Source: JALORV01 sp035429725 (lineage in GTDB: Bacteria > Pseudomonadota > Gammaproteobacteria > Burkholderiales > Burkholderiaceae_F). From it: DNA of 11,518 nucleotides. The notes below the pieces were generated by a model. That model worked only from the letters and a program-made list of their open reading frames with translations. It was not told the DNA's origin and did not search any database. Below, piece after piece: positions 6,572-11,518 of this stretch. The DNA lies in contig DAOMFI010000100.1 of NCBI GenBank assembly GCA_035429725.1, positions 1 through 11,518 on the forward strand. Direction: 5' to 3'. The position numbers were made by a program, and so were the translations under genes. The first letter of the stretch is position 1. Every line of letters starts with the position of its first letter.

Positions 6572-7948
6572 ATGGCGCTTGGGTCTGAGCTTGCGGATCC
6601 AGCATTGACGCGGGCTCCGCTGACGGTTTCAGCGCTGAACCGCGCCGTTGCGGGCCTTCTGGAACGTAGCTTCCCGCTAGTGCGGGTCCAGGGCGAGGTG
6701 TCCAACCTGACGCGCGCGGCGAGCGGGCACTGGTACTTCGTCCTCAAGGACGACATCGCGCAAGTGCGGTGTGTCATGTTCCGCGGACGCAACAGTCTGC
6801 TCGGGTGGCAGCCGCGCGAGGGCGACGCGGTCGAGGCCACGGCCATCGTGTCGCTGTACGAGGCGCGGGGCGAGTTCCAGCTCAACGTCGAGTTCATGCA
6901 GCGCGCCGGGCTCGGGCGACTGTACGAGGAGTTCCTGAAGCTCAAGCAGCGGCTTGCCGCTGAAGGATTGTTCGACGATCGACGCAAGCGCGTGCTGCCA
7001 CGCCTGCCGCGCGCCGTCGGCGTCGTCACGTCACTGCAGGCTGCCGCGCTGCGCGATGTCGTCAGCGCTCTGCAGCGCCGTGCCCCTTACGTGCGCGTCA
7101 TCGTGTATCCGGTACCGGTCCAGGGCAGCGACGCGGGAGCGCGCATCGCGCAGATGCTGGCACGCGCTGGTCAGCGGGCGGAGGTCGATGCGATCCTGCT
7201 GGTGCGCGGCGGCGGCTCGATCGAAGACCTCTGGGCCTTCAACGAAGAGGTCGTGGCGCGTGCGATCCGTGCCTGCCCGATCCCGGTGGTGGTCGGCGTC
7301 GGTCACGAGAGCGACTTCACGATCGCCGATTTCGCGGCCGACGTACGGGCGCCCACACCGACTGCCGCCGCCGAACTCGTGGCGCCAGAGGCCACCGCCC
7401 TGCACGATGCGCTGGCCTCGCAACTGAAGCACCTGGCGCGTCAGCTCCGCGGCCGCCTGCAGGACGCAGCACAGCGCATCGATTATGCGCAGCGCAGCCT
7501 GGCAGCTCCGCGTGCGCCGATCGCCGGACTTGAGTCACGCGTGGCCGGCCTGCGCTCGCGCGCCGCGGCCGCCGCGGCGCGCGTCGTCGGCGCTGCGGCC
7601 GCGCAGCTGGCGGGGTATCGGGCGCGCTGGCTGCGTGCGCGCCCGTCGCTGCCGATCGACATACTGACCGGGCGCCGCGGGCGGCTGCTGGCGGCGGGCG
7701 AAGCGCTGCTCGCCGCGCGGGCGGTGCGGTTGCAGCCGTTGGCTGCCCGGCTCGTGGCGATGAATCCGAGCGCCGTGCTGGACCGGGGCTATGCGATTGC
7801 GCTCACGGCGGACGGGCGTGCCGTCTCGGACGCGGCGGCGCTCGCGCCCGGCGATCCGCTGCGGATCGTGCTCGCTCGCGGCGCGGCCGGGGTGCGGGTC
7901 GAGACACTCGACGGCAAAGGCCCTCTGGTCGATGAGGATGTCGCCTGA
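6572..7948 (+). CDS. xseA: Exodeoxyribonuclease VII large subunit
   Basis: Catalytic subunit of exonuclease VII, which degrades single-stranded DNA from both ends in repair and recombination, together with XseB (not in the window). From the ATG at 6572 it has 458 residues, close to the E. coli protein. The order is an N-terminal OB-fold (LTVSALNRAVAGLLE, then VRVQGEVSNLTRAASGHWYFVLKD), the catalytic domain with GVVTSLQAAALRDVV (about 150-164), RGGGSIEDLWAFNEE (about 212-226) and VGHESDFTIADFAADVRAPTP (about 243-263), then an Ala/Arg-rich, probably coiled-coil region and the C-terminal NPSAVLDRGYAI motif. An in-frame GTG at 6545 would add nine residues; I prefer the ATG because homologous similarity starts after it, but both have weak ribosome sites. 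sodB follows after 50 nt. Confidence 0.95.
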   Translation: MALGSELADPALTRAPLTVSALNRAVAGLLERSFPLVRVQGEVSNLTRAASGHWYFVLKDDIAQVRCVMFRGRNSLLGWQPREGDAVEATAIVSLYEARGEFQLNVEFMQRAGLGRLYEEFLKLKQRLAAEGLFDDRRKRVLPRLPRAVGVVTSLQAAALRDVVSALQRRAPYVRVIVYPVPVQGSDAGARIAQMLARAGQRAEVDAILLVRGGGSIEDLWAFNEEVVARAIRACPIPVVVGVGHESDFTIADFAADVRAPTPTAAAELVAPEATALHDALASQLKHLARQLRGRLQDAAQRIDYAQRSLAAPRAPIAGLESRVAGLRSRAAAAAARVVGAAAAQLAGYRARWLRARPSLPIDILTGRRGRLLAAGEALLAARAVRLQPLAARLVAMNPSAVLDRGYAIALTADGRAVSDAAALAPGDPLRIVLARGAAGVRVETLDGKGPLVDEDVA

Positions 7949-7959
7949 GCGCACGGCGA

Positions 7960-7965
7960 TAGAAT
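7960..7965 (+). promoter_or_regulatory. Possible -10 element for sodB
   Basis: TAGAAT, one mismatch from TATAAT, lies 34 nt before the sodB ATG in the 50-nt xseA-sodB gap. No good -35 is seen at the right distance. It would give sodB transcription of its own besides read-through from xseA. No Fur-box-like sequence is apparent nearby. Confidence 0.25.
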
Positions 7966-7998
7966 TTCACTTTTCACCGCTCGCACCCGAGGCCCTTC

Positions 7999-8580
7999 AT
8001 GGAACACACGTTGCCGGCACTTCCCTACGCGACCGATGCGCTCGCGCCCCACATGTCGAAGGAGACCTTCGAGTACCACTACGGCAAGCATCACCAGGCC
8101 TACGTCACCAATCTGAACAACCTGATCAAGGGCACGGAGTTCGAGGCGCTTTCGCTCGAAGACATCGTGCGCAAGTCGTCGGGCGGCGTGTTCAACAATG
8201 CCGCCCAGGTATGGAACCACACGTTCTTCTGGAATTGCATGAAACCCGGCGGCGGCGGCGAGCCGTCCGGTGCGCTTGCCCAGGCGATCGCGAAGAAATG
8301 GGGCTCGTACGCCGCCTTCAAGGAAGCGTTCACCAAGAGCGCGGTCGGCAACTTCGGGTCGGGCTGGACCTGGCTGGTGAAGAAGGGCGACGGCTCGGTC
8401 GATCTGGTCAACACCAGCAACGCTGCGACGCCGCTGACGACGGCCGACAAGCCGCTGCTGACGATCGACGTGTGGGAGCACGCCTACTACATCGACTACC
8501 GCAATGCGCGTCCCAAGTTCGTCGAGACGTTCCTGACGTCGCTGGTCAACTGGGACTTCGCGGCCCGCAACTTCGGGTGA
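7999..8580 (+). CDS. sodB: Superoxide dismutase, iron type
   Basis: Cytoplasmic enzyme converting superoxide to O2 and H2O2. It has 193 residues and aligns along its length with E. coli SodB. The metal ligands are His27 (in EYHYGKHH), His74 (WNHTF), Asp157 and His161 (DVWEHAYYIDYRNAR). Gln70 before the VWNH motif and the overall AAQVWNHTFFW pattern indicate the Fe rather than the Mn form, though cambialistic use cannot be excluded. No signal peptide. GAGG lies 6 nt before the ATG. It is downstream of xseA, an arrangement common in betaproteobacteria, and ends at a strong hairpin terminator. Confidence 0.97.
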   Translation: MEHTLPALPYATDALAPHMSKETFEYHYGKHHQAYVTNLNNLIKGTEFEALSLEDIVRKSSGGVFNNAAQVWNHTFFWNCMKPGGGGEPSGALAQAIAKKWGSYAAFKEAFTKSAVGNFGSGWTWLVKKGDGSVDLVNTSNAATPLTTADKPLLTIDVWEHAYYIDYRNARPKFVETFLTSLVNWDFAARNFG

Positions 8581-8607
8581 CGCGCGTCGTCTGGCGCCGC
8601 GCTGGCA

Positions 8608-8637
8608 ACAACGGCCGCTGAGCGGCCGTTGTCATTT
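8608..8637 (+). terminator. Rho-independent terminator after sodB
   Basis: Perfect 11-bp stem ACAACGGCCGC / GCGGCCGTTGT with a TGA loop (8608-8632), followed by CATTTTC. It lies 27 nt after the sodB stop, between sodB and the convergent DUF192 gene. Confidence 0.85.
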
Positions 8638-8649
8638 TCGGTGGCCGGT

Positions 8650-9114
8650 TCAGCGGGAGGCCGGCAGACCGCCGAGCTTCGCGCCCACGGCGAGGCCCTT
8701 GCGCGCGAACCAACCCTGCTCCATTTCGAGTGCGAAGCGCACCGGGCGCTGCGAACAGTGCAGGGCTTCGCTTTTGGGAGCCATGTCATTGATCTGCAGA
8801 ATCGTGCCGTCATCCTCGATGAAGGCGATCGACAAAGGAAGCGGGGTGTTGCGCATCCAGAAGCACTGCTGTGCCTTGTACTCGAAGACAAAGAGCATCC
8901 CGTGATTGGGCGCCGTCTTCTCGCGGAACATCATGCCGATGGTCCGGCTTTGCGGAGTAGTGGCGAGTTCCGCTGTGATGATGTGCATGCCAGCCGTGAG
9001 ACGCGTCGTAGGCAGCGTCGGCTGCGGACCGGATTGCGCGCCGACACTGCTCGCCAGCGCCAGGCTGAAGAACGGCGCGATGAAAAGACCGGGCAGGCGA
9101 GACAGCAGGGACAT
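8650..9114 (-). CDS. Exported DUF192-family protein
   Basis: A 154-residue protein with an N-terminal signal peptide (about 1-26, ending SSVGAQ), so probably periplasmic. The mature part is the DUF192 domain: TAELATTPQSRTIGMMFRE (47-65), NHGMLFVFE (70-78), CFWMRNTPLPLSIAFI (84-99), DDGTILQINDMAP (101-113) and RFALEMEQGWFARKGLAVG (126-144). This is the full set of conserved segments of the family. No function is established for these proteins. It is convergent with sodB and lies downstream of the Ala-rich gene on the same strand, but a terminator stands between. The ribosome site before the ATG is weak. Confidence 0.9.
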   Translation of the reverse strand: MSLLSRLPGLFIAPFFSLALASSVGAQSGPQPTLPTTRLTAGMHIITAELATTPQSRTIGMMFREKTAPNHGMLFVFEYKAQQCFWMRNTPLPLSIAFIEDDGTILQINDMAPKSEALHCSQRPVRFALEMEQGWFARKGLAVGAKLGGLPASR

Positions 9115-9193
9115 CGATAGGCTCGGAATTCGATTGGAGGCAGGAGTGAATTTACCGCGGCCGCAACGGTGTCACGGTGCCGTGCCGCAGGCG

Positions 9194-9220
9194 AAAAAAA
9201 GGCAGGGGATGACCCTGCCT
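9194..9220 (-). terminator. Rho-independent terminator of the Ala/Pro/Lys-rich gene
   Basis: On the minus strand AGGCAGGG, a 5-nt loop, CCCTGCCT (8-bp stem, plus-strand 9200-9220) and then a run of seven T (plus-strand A at 9194-9200). It starts 20 nt after the stop of the small gene upstream and is a textbook terminator. Confidence 0.92.
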
Positions 9221-9239
9221 CATTTCAGCCGCAGAGCGT

Positions 9240-9524
9240 CTACTTCATCGGCTTGTCGGCGGCAGGCGCATCGGCCTTCGGCTTCGACTTGGTCTTCTTC
9301 GTGGATTTGGCCTTCTTCTCGGTACTGGCCTTGGCGTCGGCCTTCGCCGCGTCTGCCTTGGCAGCCGGGGCGGCCGCTGGAGTGGCAGGCGTCGCAGGCG
9401 CTGCTGCAGGCGCGGCCGGCGTTGCCGGTGTGGCGGCCTTGGCCGGGGCGGCCGGAGCCGCGGCTTGAGCCAGCACGGCGCCGGCAAACAGTGCGCTGGT
9501 CAGCGCGGCGATTACTTTCTTCAT
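9240..9524 (-). CDS. Small exported Ala/Pro/Lys-rich low-complexity protein
   Basis: A 94-residue protein with a clear signal peptide (MKKVIAALTSALFAGAVLA, cleavage about residue 19 or 20). The mature part has two blocks: a spacer of Ala, Pro and Thr (about 21-55, degenerate AATPATPAAPA repeats), then a strongly basic Lys/Ala/Thr/Ser tail (about 56-94). It has no aromatic residue and no Cys, and is expected to be disordered. The ATG at 9524 is supported by AGGGAGA at 9530-9536; an open frame to 9647 upstream has neither a ribosome site nor a signal peptide. Its own terminator and strong ribosome site argue that it is a real gene. I do not recognise a function. Similar short secreted Ala/Lys-rich proteins are frequent in betaproteobacteria; cell-wall or polyanion contact would be a guess. 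Confidence 0.8.
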   Translation of the reverse strand: MKKVIAALTSALFAGAVLAQAAAPAAPAKAATPATPAAPAAAPATPATPAAAPAAKADAAKADAKASTEKKAKSTKKTKSKPKADAPAADKPMK

Positions 9525-9529
9525 TACTT

Positions 9530-9536
9530 TCTCCCT
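9530..9536 (-). promoter_or_regulatory. Shine-Dalgarno that fixes the start of the Ala/Pro/Lys-rich gene
   Basis: AGGGAGA on the minus strand, 5 nt before the ATG at 9524, directly ahead of the signal peptide. Confidence 0.75.
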
Positions 9537-9650
9537 GGGTACATCAAGTGGCGGCGGACACAGTGTCAGCACGCCGTCCCTCTGAGTGGACGACCGGATG
9601 GTCGAAGCTATAACGGCCGCTCGAAGCGTACGGTTGACAAGCGTCATGTG

Positions 9651-9695
9651 CAGGACCGGCCAGCGAGAGTGAGCCCGAGTAAACTCTCGGTCCTG
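9651..9695 (+). other. Bulged hairpin in the leader of icd
   Basis: CGAGAGT (9664-9670) pairs with ACTCTCG (9683-9689), and beyond a 7-nt bulge CAGGAC (9651-9656) pairs with GTCCTG (9690-9695). This gives 13 base pairs around a 12-nt loop, about 80 nt before the icd ATG. It has no T-run, so it is not a normal terminator. It may be a leader structure or an operator. A TTGACA at 9634-9639 lies just upstream but has no acceptable -10. The rest of the 248-nt gap holds the divergent upstream regions of icd and the Ala-rich gene. Confidence 0.35.
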
Positions 9696-9763
9696 CTAGC
9701 GAGGCAAGCGGTCAGCCGATGTTGTTGTGCGGAGCCGCTGCCATTCAAAAGAAGACACCGCCC

Positions 9764-9767
9764 GGAG
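9764..9767 (+). promoter_or_regulatory. Shine-Dalgarno that fixes the start of icd
   Basis: GGAG, 5 nt before the ATG at 9773. It supports this start over an in-frame ATG at 9719 that would add 18 residues not expected in the family. Confidence 0.7.
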
Positions 9768-9772
9768 ACGCC

Positions 9773-11020
9773 ATGTACGCGCACATCAAGGTCCCCACGA
9801 CCGGACAGAAGATCACCGTCAACAAGGACTACAGCCTCAGTGTTCCTGACCAGCCAATCATTCCGTACATCGAAGGCGATGGCACCGGAGTGGACATCAC
9901 GCCGGTCATGATCAAGGTGGTCGATGCGGCCGTGGCCAAGGCCTATGGCGGCAAGAAGAAGATCGTCTGGATGGAGATCTACGCCGGCGAGAAATCCACC
10001 AAGGTCTACGGGCCGGACGTCTGGCTGCCGGACGAGACGCTTAAGGTGCTGCGCGAGTACGTGGTCTCGATCAAGGGACCGCTGACAACGCCGGTCGGCG
10101 GCGGCATCCGCTCGATCAACGTCGCGCTGCGCCAGGAACTCGATCTCTACGTCTGCCTGCGTCCGATCCAGTATTTCAAGGGTGTGCCGAGCCCGGTCAA
10201 GGAGCCCGAGAAGACCAACATGGTCATCTTCCGCGAGAATTCGGAAGACATTTATGCGGGCATTGAGTACGAGGCGGAAAGCGACAAGGCGAAGAAGCTC
10301 ATCAAGTTCCTGCAGGACGAGATGGGCGTGAAGAAGATCCGCTTCCCGGCGACGTCGGGCATCGGCATCAAGCCGATCTCGCGCGAAGGCACCGAGCGGC
10401 TCGTGCGCAAGGCGATCCAGTATTGCCTCGACAATCGGCGCAAGAGCCTGACCTTCGTGCACAAGGGCAACATCATGAAGTTCACTGAGGGCGCCTTCGC
10501 GAAGTGGGGCTATGAACTGGCGCAGCGCGAGTTCAAGGCCGAACTGCTCGACGGCGGCCCGTGGATGAAGATCAAGGCGCCGCACGGTGACATCGTGCTG
10601 AAGGACGTCATCGCCGATGCGTTCCTGCAGCAAATCCTGCTGCGGCCGGCCGAGTACGACGTCATCGCGACGATGAACCTCAATGGCGACTACATCTCCG
10701 ACGCGCTGGCCGCACAGGTCGGCGGCATCGGGATCGCGCCGGGCGCTAACCTCTCGGACTCGGTCGCGATGTTCGAGGCCACGCACGGCACCGCGCCCAA
10801 GTACGCCGGCAAGGACTACGTCAATCCCGGCTCCGAGATCCTGTCGGCCGAGATGATGCTGCGGCACATGGGCTGGACCGAGGCCGCGGACCTCGTCATC
10901 AAGTCGATGGAACGGTCGATCCTGTCGAAGAAGGTCACCTACGACTTTGCGCGCCTAATGGAAGGCGCCACCCAGGTCAGTTGCTCGGGCTTCGGGCAGG
11001 TGATGATCGAAAATATGTAA
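9773..11020 (+). CDS. icd: Isocitrate dehydrogenase, NADP-dependent
   Basis: TCA-cycle enzyme oxidising isocitrate to 2-oxoglutarate and CO2 with NADP+. It has 415 residues, one fewer than E. coli Icd, and is similar throughout. Isocitrate-binding residues are Ser114, Asn116 and Arg120 (GGGIRSINVALRQ), Arg130, Arg154 and Tyr161 (FRENSEDIYAG). Ser114 is the counterpart of the Ser phosphorylated by AceK in E. coli, so the same control is possible. The NADP pocket is intact: HGTAPKY (about 338-344), the following Val, and Tyr/Arg in VTYDFARLM, which indicates NADP rather than NAD. The start follows GGAG and matches homologues (MYAHIKVP). The gene stands alone, divergent from the Ala-rich gene and convergent with the cold-shock gene, with no obvious T-run terminator behind it. 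Confidence 0.97.
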   Translation: MYAHIKVPTTGQKITVNKDYSLSVPDQPIIPYIEGDGTGVDITPVMIKVVDAAVAKAYGGKKKIVWMEIYAGEKSTKVYGPDVWLPDETLKVLREYVVSIKGPLTTPVGGGIRSINVALRQELDLYVCLRPIQYFKGVPSPVKEPEKTNMVIFRENSEDIYAGIEYEAESDKAKKLIKFLQDEMGVKKIRFPATSGIGIKPISREGTERLVRKAIQYCLDNRRKSLTFVHKGNIMKFTEGAFAKWGYELAQREFKAELLDGGPWMKIKAPHGDIVLKDVIADAFLQQILLRPAEYDVIATMNLNGDYISDALAAQVGGIGIAPGANLSDSVAMFEATHGTAPKYAGKDYVNPGSEILSAEMMLRHMGWTEAADLVIKSMERSILSKKVTYDFARLMEGATQVSCSGFGQVMIENM

Positions 11021-11031
11021 TCGGCTCGGTC

Positions 11032-11152
11032 CTCGTGTACGCGAGCCCTCCGGGCTCGCACGTGCACTCGGACCGGGACGGGTCTTGCTCCGCGAGACCC
11101 GCTCGAGACAGATCAGTCGGCTGCGCTCCGGAGCGGCCGCGCGCTCCGCCGA
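11032..11152 (+). repeat. Inverted structured element, left copy
   Basis: In order: conserved CTCGTGTACGCGA; hairpin GCGAGCCC-TCC-GGGCTCGC; conserved TCGCACGTGCACTCG (overlapping the end of that stem); a second hairpin CGGGTCTTGC-TCC-GCGAGACCCG with one T-G wobble; then a 42-nt block (11111-11152) rich in GC palindromes, including CGGCTGC...GCGGCCG. The 42-nt block matches the reverse complement of 11295-11336 at 40 of 42 positions. Confidence 0.8.
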
Positions 11153-11178
11153 CCGCCAACTGCACGGCACCCACCCGA

Positions 11179-11197
11179 CCTCCCGCCGGGCGGGAGG
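11179..11197. repeat. Central hairpin 1
   Basis: CCTCCCGCC-G-GGCGGGAGG, a perfect 9-bp inverted repeat. It is followed by a purine-rich tail ending in ACTCC, a pattern shared with the next hairpin. Confidence 0.65.
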
Positions 11198-11217
11198 AGA
11201 CAGACACTCCCCCTGCG

Positions 11218-11238
11218 CCCCCTCGCCTGGCGAGGGGG
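11218..11238. repeat. Central hairpin 2
   Basis: CCCCCTCGCC-T-GGCGAGGGGG, a perfect 10-bp inverted repeat, followed by GAAAGG-type purines and again GCACTCC. The stem sequence differs from hairpin 1 while the tip (GCC/GGC) and tail are alike. Confidence 0.65.
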
Positions 11239-11242
11239 AAAG

Positions 11243-11281
11243 GCACTCCTGGCACTGCAAGGCGCATCGCGGGAGGAGTGC
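11243..11281. repeat. Central hairpin 3
   Basis: GCACTCCT (11243-11250) and AGGAGTGC (11274-11281) are complementary around a 23-nt loop. A long-loop hairpin at the right side of the central part of the intergenic block. Confidence 0.45.
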
Positions 11282-11294
11282 GCTGGTTTGTACT

Positions 11295-11412
11295 TCGGCG
11301 GAGCGCGCGGCCGCACCGGAGCGCAGCCGACCGATCAGGCTAGAACGCGCACGCAGTGCGCGTGACCGGAGCGAGTGCACGTGCGATCGGCGAAGCCGAT
11401 CGCGTACACGAG
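11295..11412 (-). repeat. Inverted structured element, right copy
   Basis: Read on the minus strand: conserved CTCGTGTACGCGA; hairpin GCGATCGGC-TTC-GCCGATCGC; conserved TCGCACGTGCACTCG; a second hairpin ACGCGCAC-TGC-GTGCGCGT; then the 42-nt block shared with the left copy. Both hairpins occupy the same places as in the left copy but are built from different bases. Confidence 0.8.
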
Positions 11413-11421
11413 CGACGCACC

Positions 11422-11447
11422 AAAAAACAACCCCGCCGCAGCGGGGT
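11422..11447 (-). terminator. Rho-independent terminator of the cold-shock protein gene
   Basis: On the minus strand ACCCCGC-TGCG-GCGGGGT (plus-strand 11430-11447) followed by TGTTTTTT (11422-11429). It starts 21 nt after the stop codon of the cold-shock gene. On the plus strand there is no T-run, so it should not stop transcripts from icd. Confidence 0.9.
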
Positions 11448-11468
11448 CTGTAAGTGGCGCGCTGCCGT

Positions 11469-11518
11469 TCAGGCAGCGGCAGTGATATTCGATGCCTGCT
11501 TGCCCTTCGGCCCTTGCA
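11469..11518 (-). CDS. Cold-shock protein (CspA family), C-terminal end (partial)
   Basis: Only the last 15 full codons are in the window: QGPKGKQASNITAAA, then TGA. The QGPKGKQASNI pattern is the usual C-terminus of betaproteobacterial CspA-type proteins, small single-stranded nucleic-acid-binding proteins acting as RNA chaperones. The remainder lies beyond the right edge, so the RNP motifs cannot be checked. A strong terminator follows. Confidence 0.85.
   Translation of the reverse strand, partial: QGPKGKQASNITAAA

Larger units (their letters stand above)
11021..11429. repeat. Non-coding, hairpin-rich intergenic block with an inverted pair of about 120-bp elements
   Basis: This stretch between the convergent icd and cold-shock genes contains no credible gene; open frames here are translations of palindromes (Arg/Ala/Ser-rich). 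Its outer parts, 11032-11152 and 11295-11412, are inverted copies of one element, and the 142-nt centre carries more hairpins. No transposase, target duplication or att-like site is visible. It resembles a composite intergenic palindromic element (REP/BIME-like), but I do not recognise it as a named family. Confidence 0.75.

Noticed and set aside
9135..9150. GGAGG-type ribosome site on the plus strand upstream of 9150
   Set aside because: No start codon with a credible reading frame follows it; chance in a GC-rich gap.
9719..9772. In-frame upstream ATG of icd
   Set aside because: Homologues start at MYxHIKVP, and the ribosome site is placed for 9773.
9644..10867. Open minus-strand frame of 407 codons opposite icd
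   Set aside because: Antisense to a fully conserved icd; composition (Asp, His, Arg, Val) is typical of a shadow frame and no ribosome site is seen.
11032..11412. Insertion sequence or integron-type element with terminal inverted repeats
   Set aside because: No transposase or integrase coding capacity, no target-site duplication next to the ends, and the arms contain internal hairpins; a palindromic repeat element fits better.
11085..11453. Small protein frames in the intergenic block (both strands)
   Set aside because: They translate the inverted repeats into Arg/Ala/Ser-rich strings that mirror each other; no ribosome site or conserved features.

Overview
The window looks like a chromosomal stretch from a high-GC betaproteobacterium (Burkholderiales or Rhodocyclales type). 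Three things point there: the order exbB-exbD-lpxK-trm112-kdsB-adk, with xseA and sodB running divergently from it; the sequences of the proteins themselves; and the strong GC bias, which produces long antisense shadow ORFs. Nearly every gene is a recognisable core gene. I see no insertion sequence, prophage, CRISPR array, tRNA or rRNA.

Left part (1-6283, minus strand, read right to left). An envelope/lipid A operon starts with exbB (TTG start) and continues with exbD, lpxK, a Trm112-like small protein gene and kdsB. Spacing is tight, with overlaps at exbB/exbD and lpxK/trm112. An oligopeptide-type ABC substrate-binding protein gene follows kdsB after 31 nt and ends at a perfect 26-bp palindromic terminator. 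Beyond it lie adk and, after a 44-nt gap, the 5' part of hppA (membrane H+-pyrophosphatase), which runs off the left edge. The binding protein therefore separates kdsB from adk, which are usually neighbours, and no permease or ATPase gene accompanies it.

Middle (6284-8640). A divergent regulatory region of about 290 bp carries two CCACA-N5-TGTGG dyads and candidate promoters. Rightward from it are xseA (exonuclease VII large subunit) and sodB (iron superoxide dismutase), closed by a good hairpin terminator.

Right part (8641-11518). Two small minus-strand genes encode exported proteins: a DUF192 protein, and an Ala/Pro/Lys-rich low-complexity protein with its own strong terminator. Divergent from them is icd (NADP-type isocitrate dehydrogenase) with a leader that can fold. 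Between icd and the 3' end of a cold-shock protein gene at the right edge lies a non-coding block of about 400 bp packed with hairpins. Its outer parts are two inverted copies of a roughly 120-bp element. The single-stranded segments of the two copies are nearly identical, while the hairpin stems differ in sequence but keep their pairing. This is the least ordinary thing in the window.

The genes serve lipid A/Kdo synthesis and envelope energisation (exbBD, lpxK, kdsB), AMP and PPi recycling (adk, hppA), DNA repair (xseA), oxidative stress (sodB) and the TCA cycle (icd). I found no clear evidence of a new multi-gene system. The structured intergenic repeat and the paired dyads are the best candidates for something undescribed.
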